64,000 bases of DNA from Trichomonas tenax (lineage: Eukaryota; Parabasalia; Trichomonadida; Trichomonadidae), in contig JALKBU010000092.1 of NCBI GenBank assembly GCA_023091735.1, forward strand, positions 1-64,000, in the 5' to 3' direction. Below, in pieces: positions 40,868 through 50,715 of this stretch (the stretch's first letter is position 1; each line of letters begins with the position of its first letter). The notes beneath the pieces are model-generated. The model saw only the letters and a list, made by a program, of their open reading frames with translations, had not been told where the DNA came from and ran no database searches. The translations under genes and the position numbers were made by a program.

Positions 40868-42940
40868 TTATGCTACATAGTGAAGGATATTTTCATCATT
40901 CTTGTCGACACTTAGATAACTGTCCATTGTCAATGTCTTGATGGCTCTGTCCATTTCGTCATCCCACGTTTCGAAAAGCTTCTCTGTTAGCTTGATAATG
41001 CCTTTCTTGAGAGCATCTCGAGATAGCTTTTTCTCGTTTTTCATAATCTTGACTATCGCTGCCTTGACGCCATCGAAATGCTCGACCGGTTTTTCTTCCT
41101 TCTTTGACTTCTTTTGTTTCTGCCTTGTTATGGATTCAAAAACATTAAGACGTTTTCCTGCCATTGGTAACTTTGATATAGCGTAGCCACCAGGAACTTT
41201 TGCCAAAATCTTTGCTTTCGTTAGAGGGCCGACTGCCGATTTGATTTGTTCTTTTGTAGCGCCGAGCTCAGCAAGTTGGAGGATTCCAGACTCAACCATT
41301 TGGAGTATATTATATTGTAGGACTGACATGATGATTGTCTTTTCCTCATTTTCATACGTTGCTTTGACTGTGACAGTCGAATACAGTCCTGAAATTCTTA
41401 TCTTTTGGTAACTCTTTTTGATTTTCTCTGCAGAAAAAATGATCTCTCTTTCTATTTCTGCAGGAATTTTGATCTTGTCATCAGGTATAATATTAGTCCA
41501 TAATGGCTTACACACAAGCATGAGATTGTCAACACACTTGTAATCATTTAGAATCAAATTGGTTTCTCTCAATGCATCTCTTCCCAAAACAGGCTTTAGA
41601 TCTTCAACAAGTTTTCTTTCTAATGACAAATCACTGCTTCTCTTCTGAAGAAGTCTTTTCATCAATGCTTTATTGATTTCATCGTATACATCATCTGGAT
41701 TGGAGTACAGAGGTACCAGATTAGCAAGCGGCTGTAGATTCACTGTCATTTCAATATGTGCGAAAAACACAAAAGCAAGAGATGAAGGAAAATTGGTTGA
41801 AGATCTGTTGATGTATGTTCCAACATATTTCCTCACTGGAAGAGAGTTCGGAATTATAGAAGAAAAATATCTTAAAAACTCGGATAATGAGAAGAAATCA
41901 ATGGGAGGCTGAACTGATTCCATATATTCTACAACCTTCTTTGAATACACTGTTGATGCTGATGGACATAAGAAAGAATTAAGTTTTGGAAGCAATTTAT
42001 CATCACGACTCTTGAGTAATGGCTCCAAAAAATCATCGAGATGATTCACGAGCATCAATTCTTGAAGCGTTTGCATTGGGAATATCTCTGAAAGCCTTGT
42101 GATATCATCCATCAAGAATTTGAGTTTTTCACTGGGATTCTTATCTTTGTGCTCTGAAATATATATCATATTGAATAACTCTGCCACAGATTGAATGTAA
42201 TCCAAACCGAGATCCTTGAACATAGTATATAGCTGCTGAACAACAGCTTTTGATTCTGTGCTGTTATTTTTCACAAGATTCTGGAAGAGATTTTTGATTT
42301 CTTTTGAAATATTACCTAAAACACGCTTATGAACGTGATCGAGCCACAAACTGCGTCCTATTTGGAGACACCTATTTGTGTGCTTGTTCATTTCTTTCTG
42401 GAATTTCCATGCTGGCATCATATTTCTCGAATCTTGTAAATTTTTCAAGCCGAGGAATTTCATGAAGCTTTGAACTTTAGTGATGCTTCTATTGAATTTG
42501 GTATAGTGCTCAATCAAATCTTCAATAGTATAAATTTGAATCAAATCTAAATCATCTCGAATTTGGTCTTTGAGATGTTCAAAGATTCTCATTATTGTAT
42601 TGTTATCCTCTATTTCATGTGCTGCCGTAAAAACTTGTACAAATGATGATTTTCCTTGTTCATTCTTCAAAATATTATTGATTGCATTGACAACGATAAT
42701 GTCAGCCTTTGGCGGAGGTACTTTAGGTGTCGATTTTACTCGCGAAATTCGAATTGATGAATCACCTGGAGTTTTTGGCGGTGAAATTGGGTATTTCGGC
42801 TTAGGAACAGAAGAAGTGGATGCAAGGTACTTCTTCACGCTCGGCAGTGTATTCGATGACGGCATTTTCTTTATCGACTGCCGCTGAGGTGGGACTCCTC
42901 GCCGCATAAAAATCTTTGAATTATTTGAATAAAAAATCAT
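40868..42940 (-). CDS. Divergent cullin
   Basis: The 690-residue frame starts at 42940. The second Met (42907, MRRGVPPQRQ) may be the real start, because the first 11 codons look like AT-rich leader. Residues 12-75 are a basic Pro/Ser-rich extension. Helical cullin repeats fill about 80-380. The cullin homology region (about 400-610) includes IMSVLQYNILQMVES and LGATKEQIKSAVGPLTKAKIL. The C-terminal winged helix (about 623-690) reads AAIVKIMKNEKKLS and ends in DENILHYVA. The Lys in IVKIMK (about 634) aligns with the NEDD8 acceptor of CUL1 (IVRIMK). Length is slightly short for a cullin (about 750). It should scaffold a RING-E3 ubiquitin ligase; its subclass (CUL1, 3 or 4-like) is not clear. 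Confidence 0.85.
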   Translation of the reverse strand: MIFYSNNSKIFMRRGVPPQRQSIKKMPSSNTLPSVKKYLASTSSVPKPKYPISPPKTPGDSSIRISRVKSTPKVPPPKADIIVVNAINNILKNEQGKSSFVQVFTAAHEIEDNNTIMRIFEHLKDQIRDDLDLIQIYTIEDLIEHYTKFNRSITKVQSFMKFLGLKNLQDSRNMMPAWKFQKEMNKHTNRCLQIGRSLWLDHVHKRVLGNISKEIKNLFQNLVKNNSTESKAVVQQLYTMFKDLGLDYIQSVAELFNMIYISEHKDKNPSEKLKFLMDDITRLSEIFPMQTLQELMLVNHLDDFLEPLLKSRDDKLLPKLNSFLCPSASTVYSKKVVEYMESVQPPIDFFSLSEFLRYFSSIIPNSLPVRKYVGTYINRSSTNFPSSLAFVFFAHIEMTVNLQPLANLVPLYSNPDDVYDEINKALMKRLLQKRSSDLSLERKLVEDLKPVLGRDALRETNLILNDYKCVDNLMLVCKPLWTNIIPDDKIKIPAEIEREIIFSAEKIKKSYQKIRISGLYSTVTVKATYENEEKTIIMSVLQYNILQMVESGILQLAELGATKEQIKSAVGPLTKAKILAKVPGGYAISKLPMAGKRLNVFESITRQKQKKSKKEEKPVEHFDGVKAAIVKIMKNEKKLSRDALKKGIIKLTEKLFETWDDEMDRAIKTLTMDSYLSVDKNDENILHYVA

Positions 42941-43160
42941 TTTTACTTCTCATATTGCAAATATAGATCATACACAATTTAAAACTCAATTTTTATTCAA
43001 AAAATTTCCATAAACTCCTTTCTTTCATTCCAAATCACATTCAAACATCTCAAATATTCAATAAACACAGGCATAACTATCATAATATCGTGGAAATCAA
43101 AGAGGAAATGTCATTTTTCTAATAAATAATGGTTTTTTAATAAACATTAAGATAAACTAA

Positions 43161-43907
43161 TTAAAAATCGCGTGGATTTGGTGGAGCATTCTCTGAAACA
43201 CGAGATTTTTGCTGAGATTGTGTATTCTGAACAGTCTTTCCGTATGAGCGTGACTGATAAACAACGCTACGTGCATGGACTTCGAAATATTCTTCGTTTG
43301 GATTTCCATTGACTCTGTAGAGAGTATTATGAAGAGCTGCTAATAAATGGGCGAGTTCTGGATTTGTTGTACGTGCTGATCTTGAAATATTTTCAATCTC
43401 AGCTCTAACTTCTTGCCTAACTTTCTCTGTTGACCCATCTTCAATATTACTTGAAGACTGGTTATCTTCTGAGAATTTGATGAGCTTTATCTGTAAATCA
43501 CGTTTCCTTTGCTGTAAATCTTTCATAGAATTTAATTTTGGAATGATTTCGTTGGTATTTGTTAAATTCAACTGCATTTTGATTGTATCCTCGAAAGTGA
43601 CCATACCATCCTGTAATGCTTTCTTGCTGTCTTCGTTTTTCTTTGACTGATTTTTAAGTATTTCATATTCTTCGTTTAATTTCTCTGCTTCTTTGGACAG
43701 TTGAAGCACTTTAACTGCCTTATCGCCTGTCATGCCTTCCAATATGCCGTATTCTTGGTCAGCTAGTTTTTGTTTAAGTTCTCTTGCTTCGGCGAGCTTT
43801 CTTGTCAAGACATCGAAATCCTTTTTACCTGTGTCTCTTATGAGGTCCCTCCTGGCCCTCTTTTTCATAATTTTCTCAATCAGTTGCTTCTTCTCTTCGT
43901 CAGACAT
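43161..43907 (-). CDS. Coiled-coil protein of unknown function
   Basis: The 248-residue protein is strongly charged and helical for residues 1-150 (Lys/Glu/Leu/Gln heptads such as LAEARELKQKLADQE and LSKEAEKLNEEYEIL), with a second short coil near 165-200. The C-terminus is Gln/Ser-rich and polar. No known domain is recognised. The initiator-like TCACTTTTTG lies 14-23 bases before the ATG, supporting expression. It shares a divergent spacer with the SCYL2-like gene. Confidence 0.7.
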   Translation of the reverse strand: MSDEEKKQLIEKIMKKRARRDLIRDTGKKDFDVLTRKLAEARELKQKLADQEYGILEGMTGDKAVKVLQLSKEAEKLNEEYEILKNQSKKNEDSKKALQDGMVTFEDTIKMQLNLTNTNEIIPKLNSMKDLQQRKRDLQIKLIKFSEDNQSSSNIEDGSTEKVRQEVRAEIENISRSARTTNPELAHLLAALHNTLYRVNGNPNEEYFEVHARSVVYQSRSYGKTVQNTQSQQKSRVSENAPPNPRDF

Positions 43908-43920
43908 TTTTAAACGGCCT

Positions 43921-43930
43921 CAAAAAGTGA
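43921..43930 (-). promoter_or_regulatory. Initiator-like TCACTTTTTG before the coiled-coil gene
   Basis: A textbook trichomonad initiator match on the minus strand, placed 14-23 bases before the ATG at 43907. Confidence 0.6.
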
Positions 43931-44358
43931 GAAATTCCATAGATTTGACAACTACTCTCTGCTACCATGTATTGCTTCTGCAGAATTCATTGCATTCGAA
44001 ATTTCTGCGATATAGCACATTTTTTAAAATTTGATAAACTTATTTTGCTTATTTATATAGATAAAACTTGAGAATATGATTGACTATTACTGTGCATAAT
44101 GATTCACTGTTGTTTTAGCTTGTTTATTCATATTTTTATCTGATTCAAAATATATTTCCTGTTGAGACTTGGCTATATGGCATTTTAATGGATGTGTCAT
44201 ATAGGTGATATATCAAAAAGCTTTAGATTTTGGCATATTTTTTGAAAATTAAATACTGAACAATGATACCGATTTTGCTGGAAAATAAACTCTATACGAA
44301 GAGTTATATCCGAATTCCAGTTTATAAGAGAAGAAAATAATAGATGTAAAAAGTGACA

Positions 44359-46686
44359 ATGGGAAACTGGGTTTCTTCGAACTACGACAAGATTAACCAG
44401 ACCTTTACCATTGGATACTGGAAGGTTCACTCGGCCGTCCACAGGACAACCGATGACCGCGTATCTTTGTGGCTCATGGATCAAGAAAAACTCGCTGCAA
44501 CAATCACAAATCAATCAGAACGCGATAAATTTCTAACTGGATGCCTCACCGGTATCCAAAAAGCACGAAAGATGCGACATCCGCACGTTTTAAAAATTAC
44601 AGACGTCCAGGAACAGCTTGCATATCTCGGATTTGCATCTGAACCGATTTCCACAAGTTTGGCAACTTTAATCGGAAGCCTCAATGGCGATGATGCATCA
44701 TATATATGTTTTCAGCTTGCTGAAGTACTCCAGTTCCTTCATAATAATGCGAAACTCGCTCATCTCGGAATTTCTCCAGAAGCGGTCTTCTTGGATGAAA
44801 ATCTTTCGGTCAAGTTATTCAATTTCGACTGGTGTACACCAATTAAAAATGTGAAAGACGTCGAATTGCCTTTTATTCAGTATTTCACTGAGGCAAACTA
44901 TCCACCAATCAAATATTTCGCACCTGAAATTGTTCAATGCAAGCAAACCACATGTCTTGCCGATGTTTTCTCTTACGCATTAGTATTTTACGAATGCATC
45001 TCTGGAAAATCTTTGTTAAATTACAAGGAAAAGCGTGATTATGATATTGGACGTAATCCTATATTGTCTGTATCAGGAATTGGTTCTTCATATTTGAACT
45101 TATTTAAAGGATGTTTGAATATCGATGGAAACGCACGTCCTGATTTCACAACAATTCTCGAAAGTGATTGCTTCGCTACACTGCAAATGAAAATCCTTCG
45201 TTATTTGGATCTTCTCGTCACTAAAGATCCAAAAGATAAATTCGTCTTCTTCAAGAATCTTGCAAAATCAATCGAAGAGTTCTCTCCACTCATGGCACGC
45301 AGTAAGATTTTGCCACTTCTCATATCCGAATCTAAGGCCGATATCAGATTTGCACCAGTTTTACTCGGATCGATCTTCAAAGCTTCAGAGAAGTTCACAC
45401 TTTCAGAATTCACAGAAGCTGTTTTCAAGAAGATACTCTTCCTCACAACAATAACAGACCCACCGCAAGTCTCAATCGCCCTCCTTCAAAACCTTCCACT
45501 TATTCTCGACAAGACAGATAACAAATATCACTCCGAGAATGTATATCCAATCATGTTCAATGCTCTTCAGTCAACAAACGATATCCTCCAAAAGGAGTGC
45601 CTCAAGAAGCTTCCACTTGTTGTCGAAAAGATTGCTGAGTCCGCAGTACAGAACCATCTCGTTCCAAAGCTCGTTGAACTCATTACACATGTCGCAGAAC
45701 CATCTATTGTTGCATCAGCTGTTAACTGCATCACAATTTGCCTTGGCAAGAGTGACAACGAAACATTCCTTCGAACATACCTTCCAAAGGTTTATGAGAG
45801 CTGGCGCCGCAACCAGAGCTCTCAAGTTGCTGTTGCAATGTGCTCAATGATCGAAAAGATCAAGGCATCACAGAAGACAATGATGAACAGAGCAATTCCA
45901 TTTGCTGCTGATGTCATTTCAAACGCTGCAACAGAGGCTCACATCCAGAAGAGACTTTGCAACTGGATGATTGCCACTGTCAATGGATACAAGGCTGCTG
46001 GCAAGCTTGATGAAGCTGTCGAGCCAGAGATTGCTGCTCTTGAGCAAGTTGCTGCGAAGACACCCACTAAGTTCGATGACTTCTCTAAAAACTCAGCGAA
46101 CTCGATGGCATCATTCGATTTTGGTTTCGGATCTACACCATCATCGCCACACCCATATTCCCCTGCAGCATCGCCAGCTCCAGCATCATCTTCATTCGAT
46201 TTCAGCGTCAGCAAACCAGCTCCTCAGCCAAAGAAGAACGATTTCAACTTTGGTGGCGACTTCAGCGCGCCATCTCAGCCAGCTAAACCCGCACACCAGC
46301 CAGATGCTTCATTCGCATCTCCGCAGCCGAAACAGACATTACATAATGCAGGATTCCCATCACCACAGCCAAAGAACGACTTTGTTGCATTCAATCAGCC
46401 ACGTAATGACTTTGGTGCCTTTAACCAGACACAGACACGGCAGCCACCAAAGAACGACTTCCAGCCATTCGGAAACCAGCAACAAGACGGATTTTGTGGA
46501 TTCAACCAGAACCAGCAACAAGGCGGATTTGGTCAGAGTCAGCTGCAGGGTGGATTCGGTCAGAACACACAGAACAGACCGATGATAACTGTGCCTGGAA
46601 ACAGCGGATTCCAGCTGAACCCTCAAGGCCCACCTAAGGTTCAACAGAAACAAGGCGGAAACAACGACTTGCTCAACTTATTCTAA
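44359..46686 (+). CDS. SCYL2-like pseudokinase with HEAT repeats and Phe-rich adaptor tail
   Basis: The frame opens with GTG at 44353; the first ATG is 44359, giving 775 residues. Residues about 15-290 are a protein-kinase fold whose catalytic motifs are lost. The glycine loop is absent, HRD reads HLGIS, and DFG reads FNFDW. The kinase APE is kept as FAPEIV. Residues about 300-580 are helical HEAT-like repeats. The tail (about 595-775) is Pro/Gln/Asn-rich with repeated Phe motifs (NDFNFGGDF, NDFVAFNQ, NDFGAFNQ, NDFQPFG, GGFGQ). This matches the SCY1-like family; the tail resembles clathrin/AP2-binding DxF-type motifs of SCYL2. It probably acts in vesicle traffic between Golgi, endosome and plasma membrane; SCYL2 versus SCYL1 type is inference from the tail. 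Confidence 0.85.
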   Translation: MGNWVSSNYDKINQTFTIGYWKVHSAVHRTTDDRVSLWLMDQEKLAATITNQSERDKFLTGCLTGIQKARKMRHPHVLKITDVQEQLAYLGFASEPISTSLATLIGSLNGDDASYICFQLAEVLQFLHNNAKLAHLGISPEAVFLDENLSVKLFNFDWCTPIKNVKDVELPFIQYFTEANYPPIKYFAPEIVQCKQTTCLADVFSYALVFYECISGKSLLNYKEKRDYDIGRNPILSVSGIGSSYLNLFKGCLNIDGNARPDFTTILESDCFATLQMKILRYLDLLVTKDPKDKFVFFKNLAKSIEEFSPLMARSKILPLLISESKADIRFAPVLLGSIFKASEKFTLSEFTEAVFKKILFLTTITDPPQVSIALLQNLPLILDKTDNKYHSENVYPIMFNALQSTNDILQKECLKKLPLVVEKIAESAVQNHLVPKLVELITHVAEPSIVASAVNCITICLGKSDNETFLRTYLPKVYESWRRNQSSQVAVAMCSMIEKIKASQKTMMNRAIPFAADVISNAATEAHIQKRLCNWMIATVNGYKAAGKLDEAVEPEIAALEQVAAKTPTKFDDFSKNSANSMASFDFGFGSTPSSPHPYSPAASPAPASSSFDFSVSKPAPQPKKNDFNFGGDFSAPSQPAKPAHQPDASFASPQPKQTLHNAGFPSPQPKNDFVAFNQPRNDFGAFNQTQTRQPPKNDFQPFGNQQQDGFCGFNQNQQQGGFGQSQLQGGFGQNTQNRPMITVPGNSGFQLNPQGPPKVQQKQGGNNDLLNLF

Positions 46687-46790
46687 TGCTTATTTTTATA
46701 TTGTCCTAAAGATTTTTTGCTTTATAACCTTTACAGTATATATCAGAACACAGTGAACAGCAAAATCTCATCAAACGAAATATAATCTTT

Positions 46791-46800
46791 TCATTTTTGG
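46791..46800 (+). promoter_or_regulatory. Initiator-like TCATTTTTGG before the membrane protein gene
   Basis: TCATTTTTGG lies 14-23 bases before the ATG at 46814. An earlier ATG at 46807 is out of frame with it. Confidence 0.55.
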
Positions 46801-46813
46801 AAAGAGATGGAAA

Positions 46814-47846
46814 ATGGAAGCTTCCAAAAATTTGTTATGGAACCAGATCCAGCTTGGAATTGTCGCAGCAATGATGCTGTACGTCCTCGTTATGCTATAC
46901 AACATAATGAAGCACGTGAAATCTCTCTCGAACAGGAGCACAATTTTCGTTCCATTCGACAGCCATTCACACAATAGAGTTTTAAACACAGAACTGACGA
47001 TAAAATTCAATAATTCGTATAATGCAATCATCATTTCCGGAAAAACAGAAAGAAATTCACCAAATGACTTCGATTATCGAATATTACACTACAACTTCTC
47101 GTTTACGGAATACGACAGCATCGGGCTTGTCTCAAATACCACTTATCTCAACAGAAAAGAAAGAATATTTTTCGATTATAAGAAACCAGCGAGTTTTTCA
47201 TACAATTACATAGTGAAACGCCTTAACCCATCGAACTACTCCAAATTTTCAATAACTTACACGATAAATCCGACATTACTTAAGCAGAATTCTGGTGAGT
47301 TTGCTCGTGTGCTACTTCAGATTCGACACGGCCAGATACTCTCTGTCATTCCTCTGTCGCAATATTCCTGGCGCTTGTTATTTAGCGCTTGGACTTACAT
47401 TCTCGCTTTTCGCCTTCATGGACTATAACTATTTCTCGACAGGCGAACATCTCTTTGTCATGTATTCTACTGGAATGCCTGGTGACAACCATGGGCAAGT
47501 TCTCTTGTTCCACTTCATCAACATCACATTTGTCTTTATTGTATTTTGTGTTTCTCTGATGGGTCTTTATTTTCGCTATGACTCAATATATTTGTGCAAG
47601 TTTGTCGTGTTCCTGTTCTACGGAGTGTGCACACTGCTGAACTCCATCTTGTGCATGAACAAACACCAGTTCCGCGGAAAGTTCTACAATGCAAATCAAA
47701 CAGATTTTCTCTACATGTGCTCGCTGTACCTTTCTGGGACATTGTCGCTCTACATCACGAGATATGAGGACCAGCTCTCCGTAGAACCGAAGTCCAAGAT
47801 TCTCTATACATGCAGGAAAATCGTCCGTAGCGTCTACATATTCTAA
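46814..47846 (+). pseudogene. Polytopic membrane protein split by a frame change
   Basis: Frame one runs 46814-47428. It has a signal-anchor helix (about residues 13-32), then a polar Asn/Ser-rich lumenal-type domain with several NxS/NxT sites. A second frame carries on to 47846 with at least four hydrophobic helices (ALGLTFSLFAFM, FINITFVFIVFCVSLMGLYF, FVVFLFYGVCTLLNSIL, YMCSLYLSGTLSLYI). Protein-like sequence passes from one frame to the other between about 47295 and 47400, so one base is gained or lost, or a very short unrecognised intron exists. No trichomonad intron consensus is visible. The layout (one helix, beta-rich lumenal part, then a helix bundle) vaguely recalls TMEM181/Wntless-type GOST proteins, but I cannot assign a family. 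It may be a pseudogene or an assembly error. Confidence 0.55.
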
Positions 47847-47882
47847 ATTGTATATTATTGTTAGTAAAAATAAAATTTTTTG

Positions 47883-49295
47883 ATGGCAAAAGTGTCAAAA
47901 ATTCTGCCTAACAACAAAATCATGATTGACGAAAATATCAGGCGTCTTGAGAATGGAGAGGCGTTCTCTGACCTCGACAAGGAGGTCATCGACATCATAA
48001 AGAAGGCGATTGAAGTGATAAAGCCGAAAGATGTTGTTGTTAGAATCGCAGGCGGTTGGGTTAGAGACAAAATTCTAGGAAAAGAGAACGACGACATAGA
48101 TATTGCGATATCTGGTGCAACATGCACAGAGTTTTCTGGTGCAATTGTCAAAGTTTTGGGTCCAAATACGAAAGTTGTTACATTAGAAGCAAATCACGAG
48201 CAATCCAAGCATCTTGATACTGCGCGTGTTTGTTTGTTCCGTGAATTCTGGCTTGATATTTGCGGATTAAGATCTGCATTTTATGCGGAAGGAGAGACTA
48301 GCGAAGGCACAGCTATTTCCGATGCCAAACACAGAGATTTTTCGATGAATGCTATTTTCTTCAACGTTCAAACAAGCAAAATTGAAGATTACGTAAATGG
48401 CGTTCAGAGCATCAAAGACAAAGTAATCAGGACACCAATCCATGCTCTTCAAGATTTCACTGATGATCCGAACAGAATCATCCGCTGCTTCAGGTTTGTC
48501 GCGAAATACGACTTAACTGTTGATGATGAAATCTACAAAGCAATTCCAAAGATTATTCCACTTTTCCTCAGGAACATCACAAAGGATAGAATCGCCACAG
48601 AGCTCATTAAGATGTTGCACGCAAAGTCTGCATTCAAGGCACTCGATAAACTTATAGAATCAGGAATGCTCACACCAGTCTTTGATCCTGAAAATCACTT
48701 CGATCTCAATAATGAGGAAACGTTAGAATATATTCGCAGAGTCCATGAGATCAATCCTGACTTGCAGGGTGATGATTCTATGATCTGCTACTTCGCGGCT
48801 ATCTTCATGCCACTCAATAATATGAAGGATCTTCCAGACCCACAGCGCAAGAATAAGCCGATGTCAGCTGTTCACTATTCTATCGTCAGGACAATGAGAC
48901 TTCAAAACAATCTTGCAGAAAATGTCAAGCGTATCCATCTTGGCACACAGCTCATTGAGTCCATATTCAAAGGCGAGTTAAACAGAGTTACAGCAGGAAG
49001 ATTCGTAATGAACACAGGTCCACTTTTCAGACTTTGCAGGAACCTACTCAAGACAGATGAATTGTTGGTGTTCTACGATAAGGTTTTGGAGCCTTTCCTT
49101 GTCAAAGAAGATCTCACTAAAGCATATGAGATAAAGCAGATTATTGATGGTGTGACACTTGCTGCAATTTACGGTATCAAACCGGGTCCAGGACTGAAGG
49201 ATCTAATCGAGGAGATGATCAACTGGCAGCTTGCTAATCCGCATGGAACTGCAGAGGAGTACACAAACTATGTTCGTGAGCATAAGAATAAATAA
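47883..49295 (+). CDS. CCA-adding enzyme (tRNA nucleotidyltransferase)
   Basis: The frame opens at a TTG; the ATG at 47883 gives 470 residues. The class II nucleotidyltransferase head shows GGWVRD (about 57-62) and the metal-binding DxD in NDDIDIA (about 69-75). Motif B/C is RDFSMNAI (about 151-158), motif D is DPNRIIRCFRF (about 195-205), and the motif E region is TKDRIATELIKM (about 234). A helical tail/body follows to the end. The enzyme adds or repairs the 3'-CCA of tRNA in nucleus, cytosol or organelle. No targeting peptide is clear. It lies 37 bases downstream of the split membrane protein, on the same strand. Confidence 0.9.
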   Translation: MAKVSKILPNNKIMIDENIRRLENGEAFSDLDKEVIDIIKKAIEVIKPKDVVVRIAGGWVRDKILGKENDDIDIAISGATCTEFSGAIVKVLGPNTKVVTLEANHEQSKHLDTARVCLFREFWLDICGLRSAFYAEGETSEGTAISDAKHRDFSMNAIFFNVQTSKIEDYVNGVQSIKDKVIRTPIHALQDFTDDPNRIIRCFRFVAKYDLTVDDEIYKAIPKIIPLFLRNITKDRIATELIKMLHAKSAFKALDKLIESGMLTPVFDPENHFDLNNEETLEYIRRVHEINPDLQGDDSMICYFAAIFMPLNNMKDLPDPQRKNKPMSAVHYSIVRTMRLQNNLAENVKRIHLGTQLIESIFKGELNRVTAGRFVMNTGPLFRLCRNLLKTDELLVFYDKVLEPFLVKEDLTKAYEIKQIIDGVTLAAIYGIKPGPGLKDLIEEMINWQLANPHGTAEEYTNYVREHKNK

Positions 49296-49337
49296 TTTTG
49301 TTTTTTATTGATTTGATCAATCAAATTTTCCTTTGGG

Positions 49338-49872
49338 TTATTGCTTTCTAGGACCATGCAAGTATAGATCCAAAAGGAGGAAGGAAAAATTTAGGCATAA
49401 ATTTATGGAAAATAAAATTGCCATTGTCGTAAAGCTCTGACATGGTGATATCTCTCTAAGAAGAGGGACAGCAATCCAAATATCAATGACAGAAGCGTAA
49501 AATAAAGGAAATTTTGAATTCCAAGAATCGAATTGTAAGGTTTTGTGAAATATTCTAGAAATATAGAATAGATGTAACATAAATAGTAATTTAAAATCAA
49601 ACAAATCGCAAAAAAACAAGAAATAAAAGAAAGTGAAATCAATTCAAGAAACTTTCTATCGAATATCTGTTTTTCATCAGTATCTTAGCGATCCTTGGAG
49701 GGCTCTGGGAAGGAACAAGATTGACCGGAGGCAGAGAGTACTCATTATTCGTTGGCTGTCGCTGAATGATGGGAATAGTATGGTAATAAGGCTGATTAGA
49801 TCTGCTGTTAGCCAAGTCCATGACACCGGGTCTAAGAACAGCACCATTGAAGTCAGTTGGGACGACAAACAT
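49338..49872 (-). pseudogene. Small multi-pass membrane protein split by two frame changes
   Basis: A good initiator (TCATTTTTC) precedes an ATG at 49872. The first frame gives a 77-residue polar, Pro/Ser/Asn-rich N-terminus ending at 49639. A second frame (from about 49642 to 49403) then supplies three hydrophobic helices, separated by a short polar turn. A third frame (about 49430 to 49338) adds one more helix and a basic tail (LHGPRKQ). The parts look like one gene for a protein of roughly 180 residues with four membrane helices. No family is recognised. Either the gene is broken or the assembly has small indels here. Confidence 0.45.
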
Positions 49873-49877
49873 TTTTT

Positions 49878-49886
49878 GAAAAATGA
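49878..49886 (-). promoter_or_regulatory. Initiator-like TCATTTTTC before the small membrane protein
   Basis: On the minus strand TCATTTTTC followed by AAAAA directly precedes the ATG at 49872, a classic short-leader layout. Confidence 0.55.
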
Positions 49887-50141
49887 TTTTTCTAAAATCA
49901 TACCGTTTATAAAAAGAATTTTGAACCGACGGTTACACTTTTTTCAATGAAGGTGATGTGATTAATCGTTTTGAACATCACTTAATTTTTCGATATTTTC
50001 ATTCTTTAGAGGATTCCCTACCTTTGTCCGGTCGATTTTTTTGTAAATTTTATTCGACCATATTCTCACATTACCATATAGGTTATGAATATGATGACTT
50101 GGAAAATTGAATGATACAAAAGTGTCTTTTTGATTGAATTT

Positions 50142-50171
50142 TTCACTTCACTTTAGCTAAAGTGAAGTGAA
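50142..50171. promoter_or_regulatory. Perfect 30-bp palindrome made of TCACTT units
   Basis: TTCACTTCACTTTAG (50142-50156) is followed by its exact reverse complement (50157-50171) with no spacer. Each arm contains two TCACTT units, the same core seen in initiator-like boxes before other genes here. It may be a dimeric or bidirectional factor site; the role is inference. Confidence 0.65.
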
Positions 50172-50190
50172 TTTTTGAGAAGGCTGTTTC

Positions 50191-50208
50191 ACTTTTTGAA
50201 AAGTGATT
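50191..50208. repeat. Short inverted repeat TCACTTTT-TG-AAAAGTGA
   Basis: Arms of 8 bases around a 2-base centre, about 20 bases after the 30-bp palindrome and again made of the initiator-like TCACTTTT core in both orientations. Confidence 0.55.
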
Positions 50209-50715
50209 TATAAATTTGAGGGGTTTGTTCGTTTTTTTTTATAAAAAGTGAATGATTTTAATCCGTTTTGATAAAAAGCTTTAAAAGGTTTGTCAGAATG
50301 CTAGAAAACCTCCAAAATTGCTGGAATTCAAGCCGGACTTAGCCAAAGTTTTGGTTTTCTGAATGGACAATTTCGAACTAGATAGCCATGCCTCTTTCCA
50401 CGATATCCATTGCACCCTCTGCACTATTAGGCGTTTGGATACAGCGGACACGTGCCTGACCATAGATTTTTTTTGGAGATTCGTCTGACTCAAAGAATCA
50501 ATATATTTTCTCTTCCGCTGCATTATAGAGGCCCTATAGATGCTGATTTCATGATAACTGGATCATGAATTTCTCATGTTTCTGTGAAGTCAAAGAATTT
50601 TTAGAATAAAAACATGGAAAATGCTGATTTCCGGATGAAAAATCGCGAAAATAATCCAAAGAGATGTGTTTCTGTGAAACCTTTTTGGCATAAATTCGAC
50701 TCAGTGTAAAAAAAT

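Larger units (their letters stand above)
49887..50715. other. Divergent spacer with palindrome and initiator-like repeats
   Basis: This 830-base region lies between a minus-strand start (49872) and a plus-strand start (50716). It holds a 30-bp palindrome (50142-50171), a second short inverted repeat (50191-50208) and extra AAAGTGA/TCACTTT copies through about 50260. The 76-codon minus frame at 50293-50523 shows no protein family. Confidence 0.55.

Noticed and set aside
47290..47400. Trichomonad spliceosomal intron in the split membrane gene
   Set aside because: The extended 3' motif ACTAACACACAG and a fitting 5' site are absent.
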